A DNA stretch of 64,000 bases from Sphingomonas sp. 7/4-4 (GCF_027941955.1 NZ_CP115960.1:1922001-1986000); one strand, 5' to 3'; positions 31,601 through 42,521 are shown, counted from the stretch's first letter. Made by a program: numbers and translations. The notes: generated from the letters alone by a model not told the origin.

Positions 31601-34600
31601 GCGCCCGGCGTCCCCTGGACCAGGACGCCCGAACCGCCGTCCGTGGCCACGTCCATATCGAAGGCCGCGGCGCCCTCGGTGTCGATCAGGAAGATGCCGG
31701 TGCTGGTCACGCGTGACCCGACCGAACCGATATCGAGCGTTCCCGAAACCGTCTGGAAACCTGCGGTGGTCAGATCGGCGTCGAAGGTCACGCCGCTGCC
31801 GTAAATACCGAAGAGCTCGCCATTGCCGCCGGCGATGGTGATCTGGTCGAGCGCAGTGAGAGTCAGGGCGCCGAGACCGGTGCCGTCAAGCTCGAGCACG
31901 GCGCCGCTGCTCGCCGCGAGTTGCAGGTTGCGCAGCGAGGCGCTGGTACCGGCGGCACCATCCGCCAGCATGATGGCGTTGCTGCCGGCGCTGATATTGC
32001 TGTTGCGGATCGTGACGTTCGCCGCGTCGGAAGCGAAGATGCCCCGTCCGTTCGGCGCATTGATGAGGATGCCGTCGACAAGGGTGTTCGACGCGAGGAT
32101 GAGCGTATCGGCACCGGTCGAATTGGTGAGGACCGGCGCGCCCGAAGCCGCGAACGGATTGACGATCTGTCCCGGCGTGAGCCCGAACAGCACCAGATTG
32201 GCGGGGCCGCCTCCCGGCAGCGTGAGCGTGTCGCCGTTGAGGAAGCCGAGCAGCGATTGGCCCGCGGCGAGATCGAAGCTGCCGCCTGCGCTCGCCGCGT
32301 CGAGCGTGTCCGACCCGCCGCTCGGATCGTTGAGCAGAATGATGAACTGCGCGCCGGATGCCTCGGCGCCGGCAAGGCTGCCGGGATCGGCCATGGTCCC
32401 CACGCCGGCGGCGCCGTCGGCGACGAAATAGGTCGTCGCCGAGGTGGTCAGCCGGCTGGTGTCGCCGATCAGGTTCACGTCGGCGAAGTCATAGGTTCCC
32501 GTCGCGCCGTTGAGCCCGGTGATCTCGATCGGCACCCCGGCGCTGATCGTCGAGGCGGCGCCGTCCGCGTCAGTGTTCGAGCCGTCGCCATAGCGGAAAT
32601 TGCCGGTGATCGCGGCATTGGTCAGGTCGACGCCGATCCCGACCCCGGTGATGCTGCTGCTCTCGATGACGGTGATGTTCGCCGCGGTGGTCGAGCCGCT
32701 GAGATCGATGCCCTTGCTGCCGACGGTCGAGGCGCCGGCGATATCGAGCGTCAGGAAAGTGACGTTGCCGAGCGCCCCGGTCAGATCGACTGCGGTCTGG
32801 TTGGCACCAACTCCGGTGATGTCGACATTGTCGAAGCTGATCGCCCCCGAACCCGTGATCACGATGCCCGCGCCGCCGGAAAGCTGGACGTCGCCCAGCA
32901 TGCTGGTGCCGTCCGCGCCGAAGAACAGCAGTCCCGTGCCCGCGCTGGCGCTGATCGTCGCCTGCGAGAAGTCGACGACGCCGCCGGTCTGGCCGAAGAC
33001 CACGAAATTGTCGGTGTTCAGCCCCTGGGCGAGGCTGCCCAGATAGGTGACGTTGGCGTCCGAATTCTGCAGCACGAAATTGGCGACCGCGCCGTTGGTG
33101 ACGCTGGTATCGGCGCCGAAGAAGAAACTGCCCGAGGAGCCGCTCGCGATGTTGATCCCGGCGTCGCCGCCGTGGAGCGTGGTGGTGCCAGTGAACGAAT
33201 AGGTCCCGTCGGCGTCGATGAACTGGAGGCCGGCGCCGTCGGTCACGTCGATCGTGCCGTCGTGGAAGCTGGCGGTGCCGGTATGCGATTGGAACCCCAG
33301 CGTAACCGCCGCACCGGCATTGCTGGTGATGTCGCCCGAATAATCGAGATTGACCGAATCGGCCAGGAAGACCGCAACGCCGGCGCTGTCGGTGATCGAC
33401 GCGTTGGTGAACACATAATTGCCGCTGCCGGTGAGGATCAGGCCGCCGTCGGTGAGATTGAGCGAAGCCACGTTGAGCACCGCTTTGGCCGGATCGGCGG
33501 CGACGGTGTCGATCATGCCGATTCCGCCGCCGGTGGCGACGATGCTCCCGAAGTTGAGCGTCAGCGCGGCGTCGGCGCCTATCAGCGCGTAGCCTCCCGA
33601 CGTATCGATCGAGCCCGCGCGGACGATCGCCGTCAGGGCGAGATTTCCACTGAGCCCGACGCCGACATCATTGGCATTCACTACGTTGAGGCTGACGAAA
33701 TCGAGGCTGCCGTCGCTGGCATTGACGATCAGGCCGGTGCCGTCGACCCGTGCGCCCGCCGCGCCGATGGTCATCGAACCGATCACTGCCTGCGCGCCCG
33801 CCGTGGCGAGATCGGCGTCGAATAGCACGCCGTCGGCATAGAGGCCGCCCGTCTCGCCATTGCCGCCCTGGATGGTGATGCCGCTCAACTGCGTGACGGC
33901 CAGCGTCCCCCACCGGTCCCGTCGAGCAAGGCGACCATCCCGCCGGTCGACGAGAGCGTCAGGTTGCTCAGCGCGACGCTCGCGCTCAGGCCGGCGTCGG
34001 AAAGCGCGATCGCGCCGCCGGGCCCGGAGATATGGCTGTTGCGGATCGTGACATTGGCGACGCCGTTGCCGACCACGCCGATCCCGTTGACGCCGCTGCC
34101 GATGATCAGGCCGTCGAGAAGGTTGCTGCCGCCCAGGTTTACGGTGTTCGCGCCTGCCATCGTGGTGGTCAGGACCGGGGCGCCCGATCCGGCAAAGGGA
34201 TTGCCGATCTGGCCCGACGGAATGCCGAACAGCAGCAGGTTCGCCGGAGCGCCGCCCGGCAGCATCAGCGTGTCGCCGTTCAGGAAGCTGAGCAGAGAGC
34301 GCCCGGCCGCCAGATCGAACGATCCGCCCGCGCCCGCCGCGTCGAGAACGTCCTGCCCGCCCGTCGGATCGTTGAGCAGGATGATCGTATCGGCCGCAGA
34401 GGCTTCGGCGCCCGCGAGGCTGCCCGGATCGGCGATCGTACCCACGCCGGTGGCGCCCGCCTTGACGAAATAAAGCGTGGCCGAGGTCGTCAGCGTGCTG
34501 GTGTCGCCGGTGAGCGCGACGTCGAGGAAATTGTAGCTGCCCGCCCCGACATTGATCCCGGTGATCACGATCGGCGTCACCGCGTTGATCGACGAGGCCG

Positions 34601-37600
34601 CGCCGTCGGCGTCGGTGTTCGAACCGTCGCCATAGCGGAAGCTGCCGGTGATCGCCGCATTGGTCAGATCGACGCCAATGCCGACGCCGGTGATGCTGCC
34701 GCTCTCGGTGGTGGTGAAATTGGTGGCGAAGGTCGCGCCGGTCAGATCGATGCCGCGCGTGCCCGCGGTCGAGCTGCCGGTGATGTCGAGCGTGTTGAAC
34801 TTGACCGTGCCCGATGCATTGCGCGCGTCGACGCCGGTGGTGCCCGCGCCCAGCCCGGTAATATCGACATCGCCGAAGCTGATCGTGCCGGCGCTGCCCG
34901 CGCCGATCACGATGCCCGATGTGCCGGGATTGGAGATGCTTGTCGTGCCGGTGAACGATACCGCGCCGTCGACATCGGCGAGCGTCACGCCCGTGCCGCT
35001 GCCGGTGACCGCGAGACCGGCGATCGTCACCGCGCCGCCCGTGCCCACGCCGTTGATCGATACGCCGCTTACGCCGCCGCTGATCGACGCGCTGGCGACC
35101 GTGACATTGCCCAGAATGTTCTGGAGGTTCAGCCCCGCCCCGGCCGCGCCGCTCGAGCTGAGCGCGCCGAACGCGACCGTACCGCTATTGCCGCTCAACT
35201 CGACGGAGTCGCCGCCGCTGGCCGAGGCACTGACCGCACCCACGGAGACAGCACCGCTGTTATTGGTGATTTGCACCGCGTCGCCGGCGCTGCCCGCCAC
35301 GCTGACGGCGCCGATGGAAACCGCTGCGCTGTTGCCGCTGATCGCGACGCCCGCTCCGGCACCGGTGCCGCCCACCGCGACACTGCCGATCGCGACGCCG
35401 CCGCCGGTCACGCCCTGCACGGTAAGCGCAGTGCTCGCTGAAGTTCCCGTCGAGATCGTGCCGAACGCGATCCCGCCCGAGCTCAGATCGGTCAGCGATG
35501 CCGCGGCGCTCGTCCCCGTCGCCGCGATATCGACGTCCGATGCCGAGACCGTCAGCGTTCCCGCGCCCGCTCCACTCAGGCTCAGCGTCGTGCCGGACGA
35601 GGAGGAGAGGTCGAGATGCATGAGCGTCACCGAGGCGGCCGCTCCGCCATCGCTGATCGCGATCGCGCCGGCGCTTCCGCCGATATCCGAATTGGCGATC
35701 GTCACGCCGCTGACGCCGATGCCCTCGACGCCGACATCATTGCCCGCATTGCGGATGACGAGGCCGTCGATCCGCGAATTGTTCGACAGGTTGACCGTCG
35801 CCGAACCGGCGGTGGTCGTCGTCAACACCGCGCCGCCCGAGCCGGCATAGACGTTGGTGATCCCCGCGGGCCCGATCCCGCTGACGATGAGGTTGGCCGG
35901 CAAGCCGGCACCGCTGACCGCGATGAAATCGCCGTTCAGGAAGCTGACCAGCGATTGCCCGGCAGCGAGATCGAACGATCCGCCCGCGCTCGCAGCGTCG
36001 AACACGTCCTGCCCGCCAGCCGGATCGTTGAGCAGCACGATATATTGCGCGGCGGAGGCATCGGCCCCGGCAAGGCTGCCCGGGTCGCTGCGCGTGCCCG
36101 CGCCCGTCGCCCCGACACGCGCATAATAAGCCGTGAAGCCGGCGCCGGTCAGGTTGGAGGTGTCGCCCACCAGATTGACATCGGCGAAATTATAGCTTCC
36201 GTTGGAAGCGTTCATCAGCGCGATGACGATCGGAATGTTGGCGGCGATCGTGCTGTTCAGCGGCACCGGATTGCCGTCGCCGAAGCGGAACTGGCCGGTC
36301 ATGTTGGCCTGCGTCAGGTCGACGCCGATGTTCACGCCCTGGATGATGCTGCCGTTGAGGACGATCACATTGCCGGCATTGGTCGATCCGGTGACGTCGA
36401 TGCCCTTGCCGCCGCCCGTGCCGGTGATGTCGAGCGTCGTGAACAGCACATTGCCGTGCGCGCCGGTCACGTCGAGACCGGTGAAGTTACCGAGCCCGGT
36501 GATATCGACATTGCCGAACGTGACGCCGCCCGGCACGTTGCCGATGACGATGCCGTTGGCGCCCGGATTGGCGATCGTCACCAGCCCGGCGAAGTTGATC
36601 GATCCCGCAAGGTTACCCAGCGTGATCGCATTGCCCGCAGTGCCGGTGAGCGTGATCGCGCCGAACGTGATCGCCGATCCGGCCAGCGTGTCCTGCACCA
36701 GAATCGGCCCGCGGCCACTGATCGGGCCAGTGAAGTTGAGCGTGCCCGACGTGTTGAAGATCGCGACGATGGCAGCGGTGCCGGTTGGATCGGTGATCGA
36801 TGCGCCGAATGCCAGATTGGTGCTGCCGCCGCTGCCCGCGACGCCCTGCGTGCCGATCCGGACCGAGCTGCCGCCGCTGTTGGTGATCGCGCCGCCATTG
36901 ACGCGCACCAGGCCGGTCGAGTTGAGGATGACCAGCCCGTCGCCGCCGCTGTTCGAGATCGTCAGCGTGCCGATGGTGAGCGCGTTGCCGCCGGTCCCGC
37001 CGCCCTGAACGGTGTTGAGGATCACGCCCGGCCCGGCCGCGCCGACCGAGCTGATGCTGGCGAAGTTGAGGTCGATCACCAGCGGATCGAGATCCGCCGC
37101 GGTGCCGCCGACAGTGTCGATCGTGCCGTCCAGCGTCGCCAGCGTGAAGCCGTTGACCTTGGAATTGACGACGCGCAGGCCGGTGGCGCCGCTGTTGGCG
37201 ATATCGAGATCGGTGAAGCTCAGGCTGCCGATGACGTCGGTGAGGAACACACCCTGCCCGTTCACGCGCGCGGCGGTGGTGCCGACTTCCATCCGGCCCG
37301 CATTGACCGTCTGGATGCCCGCCGTGGTGGTGTTGGCGTCGAAGGTCGCCGAACGCACGCTGAGGCCGCCGGTCTCGCCGGTGCCGCCGCGGATCGTGAT
37401 TCCGGAAAGTCCGGTGACGGTGACGGTGCCCGCGCCCGATCCGTCGATGTCGAGCACGTTGGCGCCGGTCGCCGAGAGCGTCAGGCCCGACAACGAGACT
37501 GCGAGGTTCGCGCCGCCGTCGTTGATGTCGACTGCGCCCGCACCGCCCGAAATCGTCGAATTGGCAAGGCTGACGCTGCTGCCGCCGTTGACCAGCACGC

Positions 37601-39035
37601 CCGCGCCCGCGCCGCCGCGGACGGTAAGGCCGGTGAGCGCCACCGAACCCAGGGTATTGGTCAGCGAAATGCCCGCGCCGCCGGTATTCTCGACGATCAC
37701 CCGGTCGATCGCGAACCCGCCGACGCCGTTCGCGGCAATGCCCGTGCCCGCGCCGCGGACGGTAACGTCGCGAACCACGGATCCCTGGCCCAGCGTCACC
37801 GTCGCGCCCGCGGCATTGCTGCCGACGATCACGCCGTTGGTGCCGCCCAGCGCGAACTGCGCGGTGCCGCCGTTGAGCAGGCGCACATCGACTGCGCCCG
37901 CGCCGCCGAGCAGATATTGGTTGGTGGCGAGCGTCACGCCTGGCGTGGTGATGTTGCCGCCACTGCCGAGCGCCACGACCACGCCATTGGCGCCCGCGCG
38001 AGTCACGGCATCGCTGATCGTCGTCGGCGTGGCCAGCGTTCCCGCCGCCCCGGCGACGCCCGTACCGCTCGCATAATAGAAGCCGCCGAACTCGTTGCCC
38101 GTGCGCGCGTCGACTGCGAAGCGGCTGCTCGTCAGGTCCCGATAGCGGCTGCCCGAACGCGCGACATAATCGCGGCGCACGCGGTCGCCCATCTGCCGAT
38201 CGAGACCGGTCGGCACGGCGCCGCGATCGCCCGAGCGGCCGCCGAACGGAACCGACAGCCGCACCGTCGCCCGCGCGTCGGTGCCGAAGCGATTGTCGTG
38301 CTCGACCGTGCCGCCGAACGTGAAGCGCGCTCCGCTGTTCCGGTCCTCGATATCCATCTCGAGCCCGCCGCGGATCCCGCGGTAGTTCCGGTCGGCATCC
38401 TTGTCCCAATAATCGAAGCCGCCCACCGAGCCGCGGATGCTGGCATTGCTGCCGACCGGCAGGCGCACGCCCGCCTCGCCGTTGAAACCCTGGAGCGGAA
38501 TCGCCTCGAGCCGGAAGCCGCTGTGCCGTTCGATCAGCCGGTTGTTCTCGAGCACCAGAGCGGCCGAACTCGTGGCAGCGGGATCGATATAGCCGATCGT
38601 CCGTATCTTGCTGAGCGGCAACCGGTAATTGACCCGGACGTCGAATACCGAAGTGAAGCCCTCGAGCCCCATCGACACCGCCGCCTGATCGCGCGAGCCG
38701 ATGTCCGAACGGTAGAAATCGGCACCGGCATTGACGCCGATGGCGACGTCCTCGCCCACGCGGACGCGCGCGCCGATAGTGGCCGAGCCGTTGCGGTCGA
38801 AGCGCTGGTCATAGCCGATCCGGCCGTCGACATAGACGAGGCTCGAATCGTTCTGCGCGATCGGCGCGAACAACGAGGTCGAGACGCCGATGTCCTTGCC
38901 GACCTGGGCATCGACTTCCGCGCGCGGCTTCCAGGTCGGGGCATCGCTGGTCTGTCCCCAGGCGGGCGCCGCCGCCGCGAGGATAGCTCCGGTCAGGCAC
39001 GTCGAAAATAGCCGTGCCTTGCTGGACTTGCGCAT
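19684..39035 (-). CDS. giant inverse autotransporter adhesin (about 6,450 aa), three frame breaks
   Basis: Read as one gene of 19.35 kb. The N-terminus is a signal peptide (RLFSTCLTGAILAAAAPAWGQ), followed to about residue 330 by an intimin/invasin-type outer-membrane beta-barrel (LVYVDGRIGYDQRF, GVNAGADFYRSDIGSRDQA, VRVNYRLPLSK). The rest is a secreted passenger of Gly/Ser/Thr/Asn-rich beta-solenoid sequence. It has about seven large modules, each opening with a DPGSLAGAEAS...IILLND block (about 36.07, 34.42, 32.38, 30.03, 27.33, 25.87 and a degenerate one at 23.96 kb), and each except the last closing with an FRYGDGS-type and YNFADV block. At least nine NADGTY or DADGTY repeats are scattered within. 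There is no LysM and no typical Ig-like domains. Breaks at C5 33907-33911 and C4 28885-28888 are each repaired by one base; near 24010-24060 the shift is +1 or -2. The C-terminus ends RVSELDNTHDPRIFLQGF...WNANGNTPG and a Pro-rich tail. Confidence 0.85.
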
Positions 39036-39099
39036 CGATGTTCCCCGTCCGCCCGCTGCGATCAGCAGCAGGCGCTCCCATTAAGCGTGCGCGCTCGCA

Positions 39100-39117
39100 C
39101 GTCCGTCTTTGCGGACG
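39100..39117 (-). promoter_or_regulatory. hairpin in the adhesin mRNA leader
   Basis: CGTCCG and CGGACG (39100-39105 and 39112-39117) form a perfect six-pair stem with a six-base loop. It lies about 65 bases upstream of the adhesin ATG and would be in the 5' leader. A short stable stem could influence mRNA stability or translation. No T run follows, so it is not a terminator. Confidence 0.4.
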
Positions 39118-39442
39118 TTGTCGAACCCCTAGGCGACACCTGCATGGGAGATTAGCACAGCGGTAAATCTGCAACAAGCAAGAGGTATCAATGATTACCA
39201 AGGGGTAGAGACAAGTTCGATTACACCTGCCCTCTTTCGGGACATGCTATTGTCGAGGTTCTAGCGGGCTGGGGTGTTTATAGGATGTCGACTTGTAACC
39301 GCGTTGACACATTCATTCCTATATCAAATCTTGGCTTGCGCCCGTGGATCCCTAATAGACATCGCGAAGCAATAACCTGATCCGGTCAATTGGCATTGTT
39401 GCCAAACACTTGCTCCGAATTGAGAACACACACAGTCCGTCA

Positions 39443-39460
39443 TCCCCGCGAAAGCGGGGA
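39443..39460. repeat. short intergenic palindrome
   Basis: TCCCCGC-GAAA-GCGGGGA, a perfect seven-pair palindrome flanked by GTCAT and CCTAGAGCCAG. Sequences of this kind are scattered through sphingomonad intergenic regions. Confidence 0.7.
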
Positions 39461-39489
39461 CCTAGAGCCAGACAGGAACGTCGCTCTTC

Positions 39490-39700
39490 CCCCTCCCTGC
39501 AAGGGAGGGGTTAGGTCGTATCGACGTTCGAGATCCTCCCCCGCCAGGGGAGGTGGCGCCGAAGGCGTCGGAGGGGAGGTAAGCAGCACACTCTGCCAAT
39601 TGAGTGCAGTGCGTCCGCCCCTCCGTCACGCTGCGCGTGCCACCTCCCCCTGGCGGGGGAGGATTGAAAACCCTCGCTCGCCTGAATGTCGATACGTCCC
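39490..39700. repeat. nested inverted-repeat element downstream of the quinone reductase gene
   Basis: The inner arms 39533-39557 and 39639-39664 are reverse complements over 25 bases, apart from one extra C in a C run. Outside them, TCGTATCGACGTTCGAG (39516-39532) pairs imperfectly with TGAATGTCGATACG near 39685, and a small palindrome CCCCTCCCT/AGGGAGGGG sits at 39490-39510. The right end resembles the end of the repeat at 17779-17999, suggesting one family. It abuts the 3' end of the quinone reductase gene (stop at 39705) and may terminate that transcript. Confidence 0.65.
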
Positions 39701-39704
39701 AGTG

Positions 39705-40679
39705 TCAGGGAAGCAGCACCGTCGATCCAATCGTCTCGCCGGCCTCCAGCGCCCGGTGCGCGGCAGCGACATCCTCGAGCGCGAAACGCTGACCGATAGC
39801 GACGCGCACCGCTTTGCTCTCCAGCATCGCGAACAGCCGCCCCGCGCCCGCCGCGCGTTCCTCGGGCGTCACATAATAATCGAACGATGTCGGGCGGCTG
39901 ACGAACAGCGACCCGTGGCTCGCGAGCGTGCGGAGTTGCACGCCCTCCACTGCGCCGCTGGCATTGCCATAGCTCACGATCAGCCCGCGCCGCCTGGTCG
40001 CCGCCAGCGACGCTTCCCAGGTCGCCTTGCCGACGCCGTCGAACACCACCGCCACGCCCGCACCGCCGGTGATCTCGCGCACCCGCGCGGCGATGTCGTC
40101 CGATCGCGACAGCAGCACGTGATCCGCACCCGCGCCACGCGCCGCCGCGACCTTCGCTTCGCTGCCGACGGTGCCGATCACCTCGGCGCCGATCGCCTTG
40201 AGCCATTGGACGAGGATCTGGCCGACTCCGCCGGCCGCGGCGTGGACGAGCACCGGCCAGCCCGGCTGCACCCGCGCACAACGCTCGATCAGGAATTCGG
40301 CAGTGCATCCCTTGAGCAACGCCGCCGCCGCAGTCTCGTCGTCCACCGTATCGGGCAGCTTGAACAAGGACGACGCCGGCAGGTTGCGCTCGGTTGCATA
40401 GGCGCCGATCGGCGGCCCGAAGGTTGCCACGCGGTCGCCCGGCGCGAACCCGGTGACACCCTCGCCCACCGTCTCGATCACGCCCGCCGCTTCCTGCCCG
40501 AGCCCGCTCGGCAGCGGCACGGGGTACAGCCCCGAGCGGAAATAGGTGTCGATGAAATTGAGGCCTATCACCGTGTTGCGCATCCGCACTTCGCCCGGGC
40601 CCGGCGACGGCAGTTCGACATCGGCCCAGCCGATCACTTCGGGCCCGCCCGTCGTCTCGATTCTCGCAACCCGTGCCAT
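39705..40679 (-). CDS. qor: NAD(P)H:quinone oxidoreductase, zinc-free MDR family
   Basis: 324 residues, intact. The GroES-like N-terminal half has GLNFIDTYFRSGLYPVPLPSGLGQEAAGVIE without the cysteine and histidine ligands of zinc alcohol dehydrogenases. The Rossmann half has the nucleotide-binding run VLVHAAAGGVGQILVQWLKAIGAEVIGTV, and VVFDGVGKATWEASL follows. Length and pattern match quinone oxidoreductases of the Qor/zeta-crystallin type, which reduce quinones with NADPH in the cytoplasm. It stands alone, with a repeat element at its 3' end. Confidence 0.9.
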   Translation of the reverse strand: MARVARIETTGGPEVIGWADVELPSPGPGEVRMRNTVIGLNFIDTYFRSGLYPVPLPSGLGQEAAGVIETVGEGVTGFAPGDRVATFGPPIGAYATERNLPASSLFKLPDTVDDETAAAALLKGCTAEFLIERCARVQPGWPVLVHAAAGGVGQILVQWLKAIGAEVIGTVGSEAKVAAARGAGADHVLLSRSDDIAARVREITGGAGVAVVFDGVGKATWEASLAATRRRGLIVSYGNASGAVEGVQLRTLASHGSLFVSRPTSFDYYVTPEERAAGAGRLFAMLESKAVRVAIGQRFALEDVAAAHRALEAGETIGSTVLLP

Positions 40680-40775
40680 GCTCGCCTCCGCTCAGTGCAC
40701 CGGCCACATAGGGTCGCGCCCCGCGCGCCGCCAGCACCCACAAAGGCGGATGCGACCGGCTGCCCGGGCGCGCGT

Positions 40776-41339
40776 TCAACCGGCGGGCGCAAGCACCGCG
40801 AAATCGGCGCTCACGCCGCCGCCGCCGCTGATGCGGGCCGTGGACGGCACCGCCGCCACTGCGTTGCTGCGCAGGAAGAAGAAGCGCGAACTCTCGCCGG
40901 GCTTGATCGGCGCTCCGAAAGCGAAGCCGTACAGCCAGGATTTGAAGTCGGACGAGAGCCCGCCCTGAACCTTGGTCGGCGCGACGCTGCCCAGCCCGTC
41001 CTTGCGCCAGTTTGCGTCATAGACCGCCTTCGGGAAGCCGGAGATATGAAGCGCACTCACCTGCCCCTTGGACGCCGCGGCGTTGTTGATCTTCCAGTAG
41101 AAGCTGAGCTTGCCATCGGCCCCGCGCACGGTTCTGACCTGAACCGTTCCGCTGACTGGCGCCGTTGCGCTCGCGACCGAGAAGGGCACGAGCGTGTCGT
41201 TGACGACCACTCCCGCCAGCCCCGGCTCGGCGGCCGCGCTGGTGCCGGGAAGCGCAATCTCGAACGGCGTGACGCTGGTCGGTATGGCAAATACGGGCGC
41301 GGCGATCGATATTCCCGCGAGCAAGAGCATTCCACGCAT
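40776..41339 (-). CDS. secreted protein of unknown function
   Basis: About 187 residues from ATG 41339, chosen because MRGMLLLAGISIAAPVFA is a good Sec signal peptide, whereas the upstream extension is Arg-rich and unlike a leader. The mature part is rich in beta-forming residues and small amino acids: VVVNDTLVPFSVAS, GTVQVRTVRGADGKLSFYWKI, SALHISGFPKAVYDANWR and a late SRFFFLRSNAVAAVPSTARI. It looks like a single beta-sandwich exported to the periplasm or outside. No family recognised and no partner gene. Confidence 0.7.
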   Translation of the reverse strand: MRGMLLLAGISIAAPVFAIPTSVTPFEIALPGTSAAAEPGLAGVVVNDTLVPFSVASATAPVSGTVQVRTVRGADGKLSFYWKINNAAASKGQVSALHISGFPKAVYDANWRKDGLGSVAPTKVQGGLSSDFKSWLYGFAFGAPIKPGESSRFFFLRSNAVAAVPSTARISGGGGVSADFAVLAPAG

Positions 41340-41438
41340 GATCCGTCTCCCCCGCCTTGACCTGTACGCCGAATTACACTCCCGCGCCATTGCGGGTCAG
41401 TGCACCGCACTCAAGGGGCACGGTCGCCGATCGGCCGC

Positions 41439-41651
41439 CTAGTGCACCGTCCCCACGGCGCGGGGGATCGACATCAGCAGCACCAGCCGCTCTATCTGGC
41501 GCCAGCGGCAGAAATGGATGTGGTTGCCCAGATCGCGGCTGCGGTCGGCGCGTGCCGCCGCTTCGGAACCGGCATCCTGTCCGAACGAACGGATCAGTTC
41601 GTCCGCGTCGGCGACTTCGCGCGCATCTCCGAGATAGGGCAGATATTCCAT
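41439..41651 (-). CDS. small conserved protein (70 aa)
   Basis: 70 residues starting MEYLPYLGD, with GGAG about eight bases before ATG. The distinctive C-terminal half, RADRSRDLGNHIHFCRWRQIERLVLLM, resembles a small soluble protein I recall from sphingomonad genomes, of unknown function. The charge pattern and the single-gene layout with its own ribosome site support a real gene. Confidence 0.6.
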   Translation of the reverse strand: MEYLPYLGDAREVADADELIRSFGQDAGSEAAARADRSRDLGNHIHFCRWRQIERLVLLMSIPRAVGTVH

Positions 41652-41797
41652 GGATACTCCGGCTGCACGCGTCCTGGGACTCGATGCGCTCCTTTACATC
41701 AGCGATTCTAAAGCTTTCGCGGCTCAGCAAGGTGAAGCGCCGCTAACCATTAAGTCCGGCAGTGGCGCCGCGCCGTATGACCCGCTAAGGCCCGCCC

Positions 41798-41980
41798 ATG
41801 GCAAATCCTCCTTCCCGCACGCCGATGGCCGGCGGTTTCCTGCTCGCGGTCAGCCTGCTCGCCGGCACCATCATCGGCGCCGGCCGGGGCGAGGCATCGA
41901 TCGGCTTCGTCGCGGGGCTCGGCGTCGGGCTGGTGCTGCTGCTCGTCGTGTGGCTGATCGATCGGACGCGGACCCGCTAG
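41798..41980 (+). CDS. small membrane protein (60 aa)
   Basis: 60 residues with two hydrophobic helices: GGFLLAVSLLAGTIIGAG and GFVAGLGVGLVLLLVVWLI, then a basic tail, DRTRTR. A charged short loop joins the helices. The pattern is that of a small inner-membrane protein, and the gene is convergent with rluE (one base between stops). Function unknown. A TAACCATTAAG stretch at 41744-41754 lies upstream. Confidence 0.65.
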   Translation: MANPPSRTPMAGGFLLAVSLLAGTIIGAGRGEASIGFVAGLGVGLVLLLVVWLIDRTRTR

Positions 41981-41981
41981 G

Positions 41982-42521
41982 CTAAGCGCCAGCCTCCCGC
42001 CATTCCCCCGGCGCGACTCCGTCGAGCGTCCAGTCGCCGATGCTCCAGCGCACCAACCGCAGGGTCGGGTGACCGATCGCGGCGGTCATCCTGCGCACCT
42101 GCCGGTTGCGCCCTTCGCGGATCGTCAGCCTGATCCAGCAATCGGGCACGGTCTTGCGGAACCGCACCGGCGGATCGCGGGGCCAGAGCGCGGGCGGAGC
42201 GATGCGCTCGGCATCGGCGGGGCGCGTCATGCCGTCCTTCAGCCGGACGCCCTGCCGTAGCGATGCGAGCGCAGCCTCGGCCACATCGCCCTCGACCTGC
42301 ACGAGATAGGATTTGGGCAATTTGAACCTGGGATCGGCGATCCGCGCCTGCAGCCTGCCGTCGTCGGTGAGCAGGAGCAGCCCCTCGCTGTCGCGATCGA
42401 GCCGCCCCGCCGGATAGACTCCCGGCACCTGGATGAAATCCGCCAGAGTCGGCCGCCCCGAGCCTTCATCGGTGAACTGGCACAGCACATCATAGGGCTT
42501 GTTGAACAGGATCAGCGTCAT
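41982..42521 (-). CDS. rluE: 23S rRNA pseudouridine synthase, RluE/RsuA family
   Basis: 179 residues from ATG 42521. The motifs are [14 protein letters not shown] at the N-terminus, the catalytic Asp in [25 protein letters not shown], and the C-terminal [27 protein letters not shown]. There is no S4 domain and the protein is short, which fits RluE (23S U2457 in E. coli). The start is fixed by the ATGA overlap with the upstream RNase HI-like gene, so the two are translationally coupled. Confidence 0.9.
   Translation of the reverse strand: MTLILFNKPYDVLCQFTDEGSGRPTLADFIQVPGVYPAGRLDRDSEGLLLLTDDGRLQARIADPRFKLPKSYLVQVEGDVAEAALASLRQGVRLKDGMTRPADAERIAPPALWPRDPPVRFRKTVPDCWIRLTIREGRNRQVRRMTAAIGHPTLRLVRWSIGDWTLDGVAPGEWREAGA

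Larger units (their letters stand above)
39036..39704. other. 669-base intergenic region: adhesin leader and palindromic repeats
   Basis: No gene is supported here. Bases 39036-39240 are the leader of the adhesin gene and hold a hairpin at 39100-39117. Bases 39180-39420 are less GC-rich than the surroundings and contain a TTGACA at 39305-39310 without a convincing partner. From 39440 to 39700 there are three nested inverted repeats, annotated separately. Confidence 0.7.

Noticed and set aside
22000..33000. A CRISPR array suggested by regularly recurring DNA repeats
   Set aside because: The repeats are translated in one continuous frame, vary in length and are not separated by unique spacers.
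19684..39035. The adhesin as four separate genes
   Set aside because: Only the first part has a signal peptide and barrel, the others start mid-repeat, and the junctions at 33907 and 28885 are single-base losses in C runs as elsewhere in the window.
39300..39330. A sigma-70 promoter from TTGACA at 39305
   Set aside because: No -10 hexamer at suitable spacing and no gene downstream on the plus strand.
41740..41756. A CtrA site (TAACCATTAA) upstream of the small membrane gene
   Set aside because: Only a half match to the TTAA-N7-TTAA pattern; not enough to annotate.
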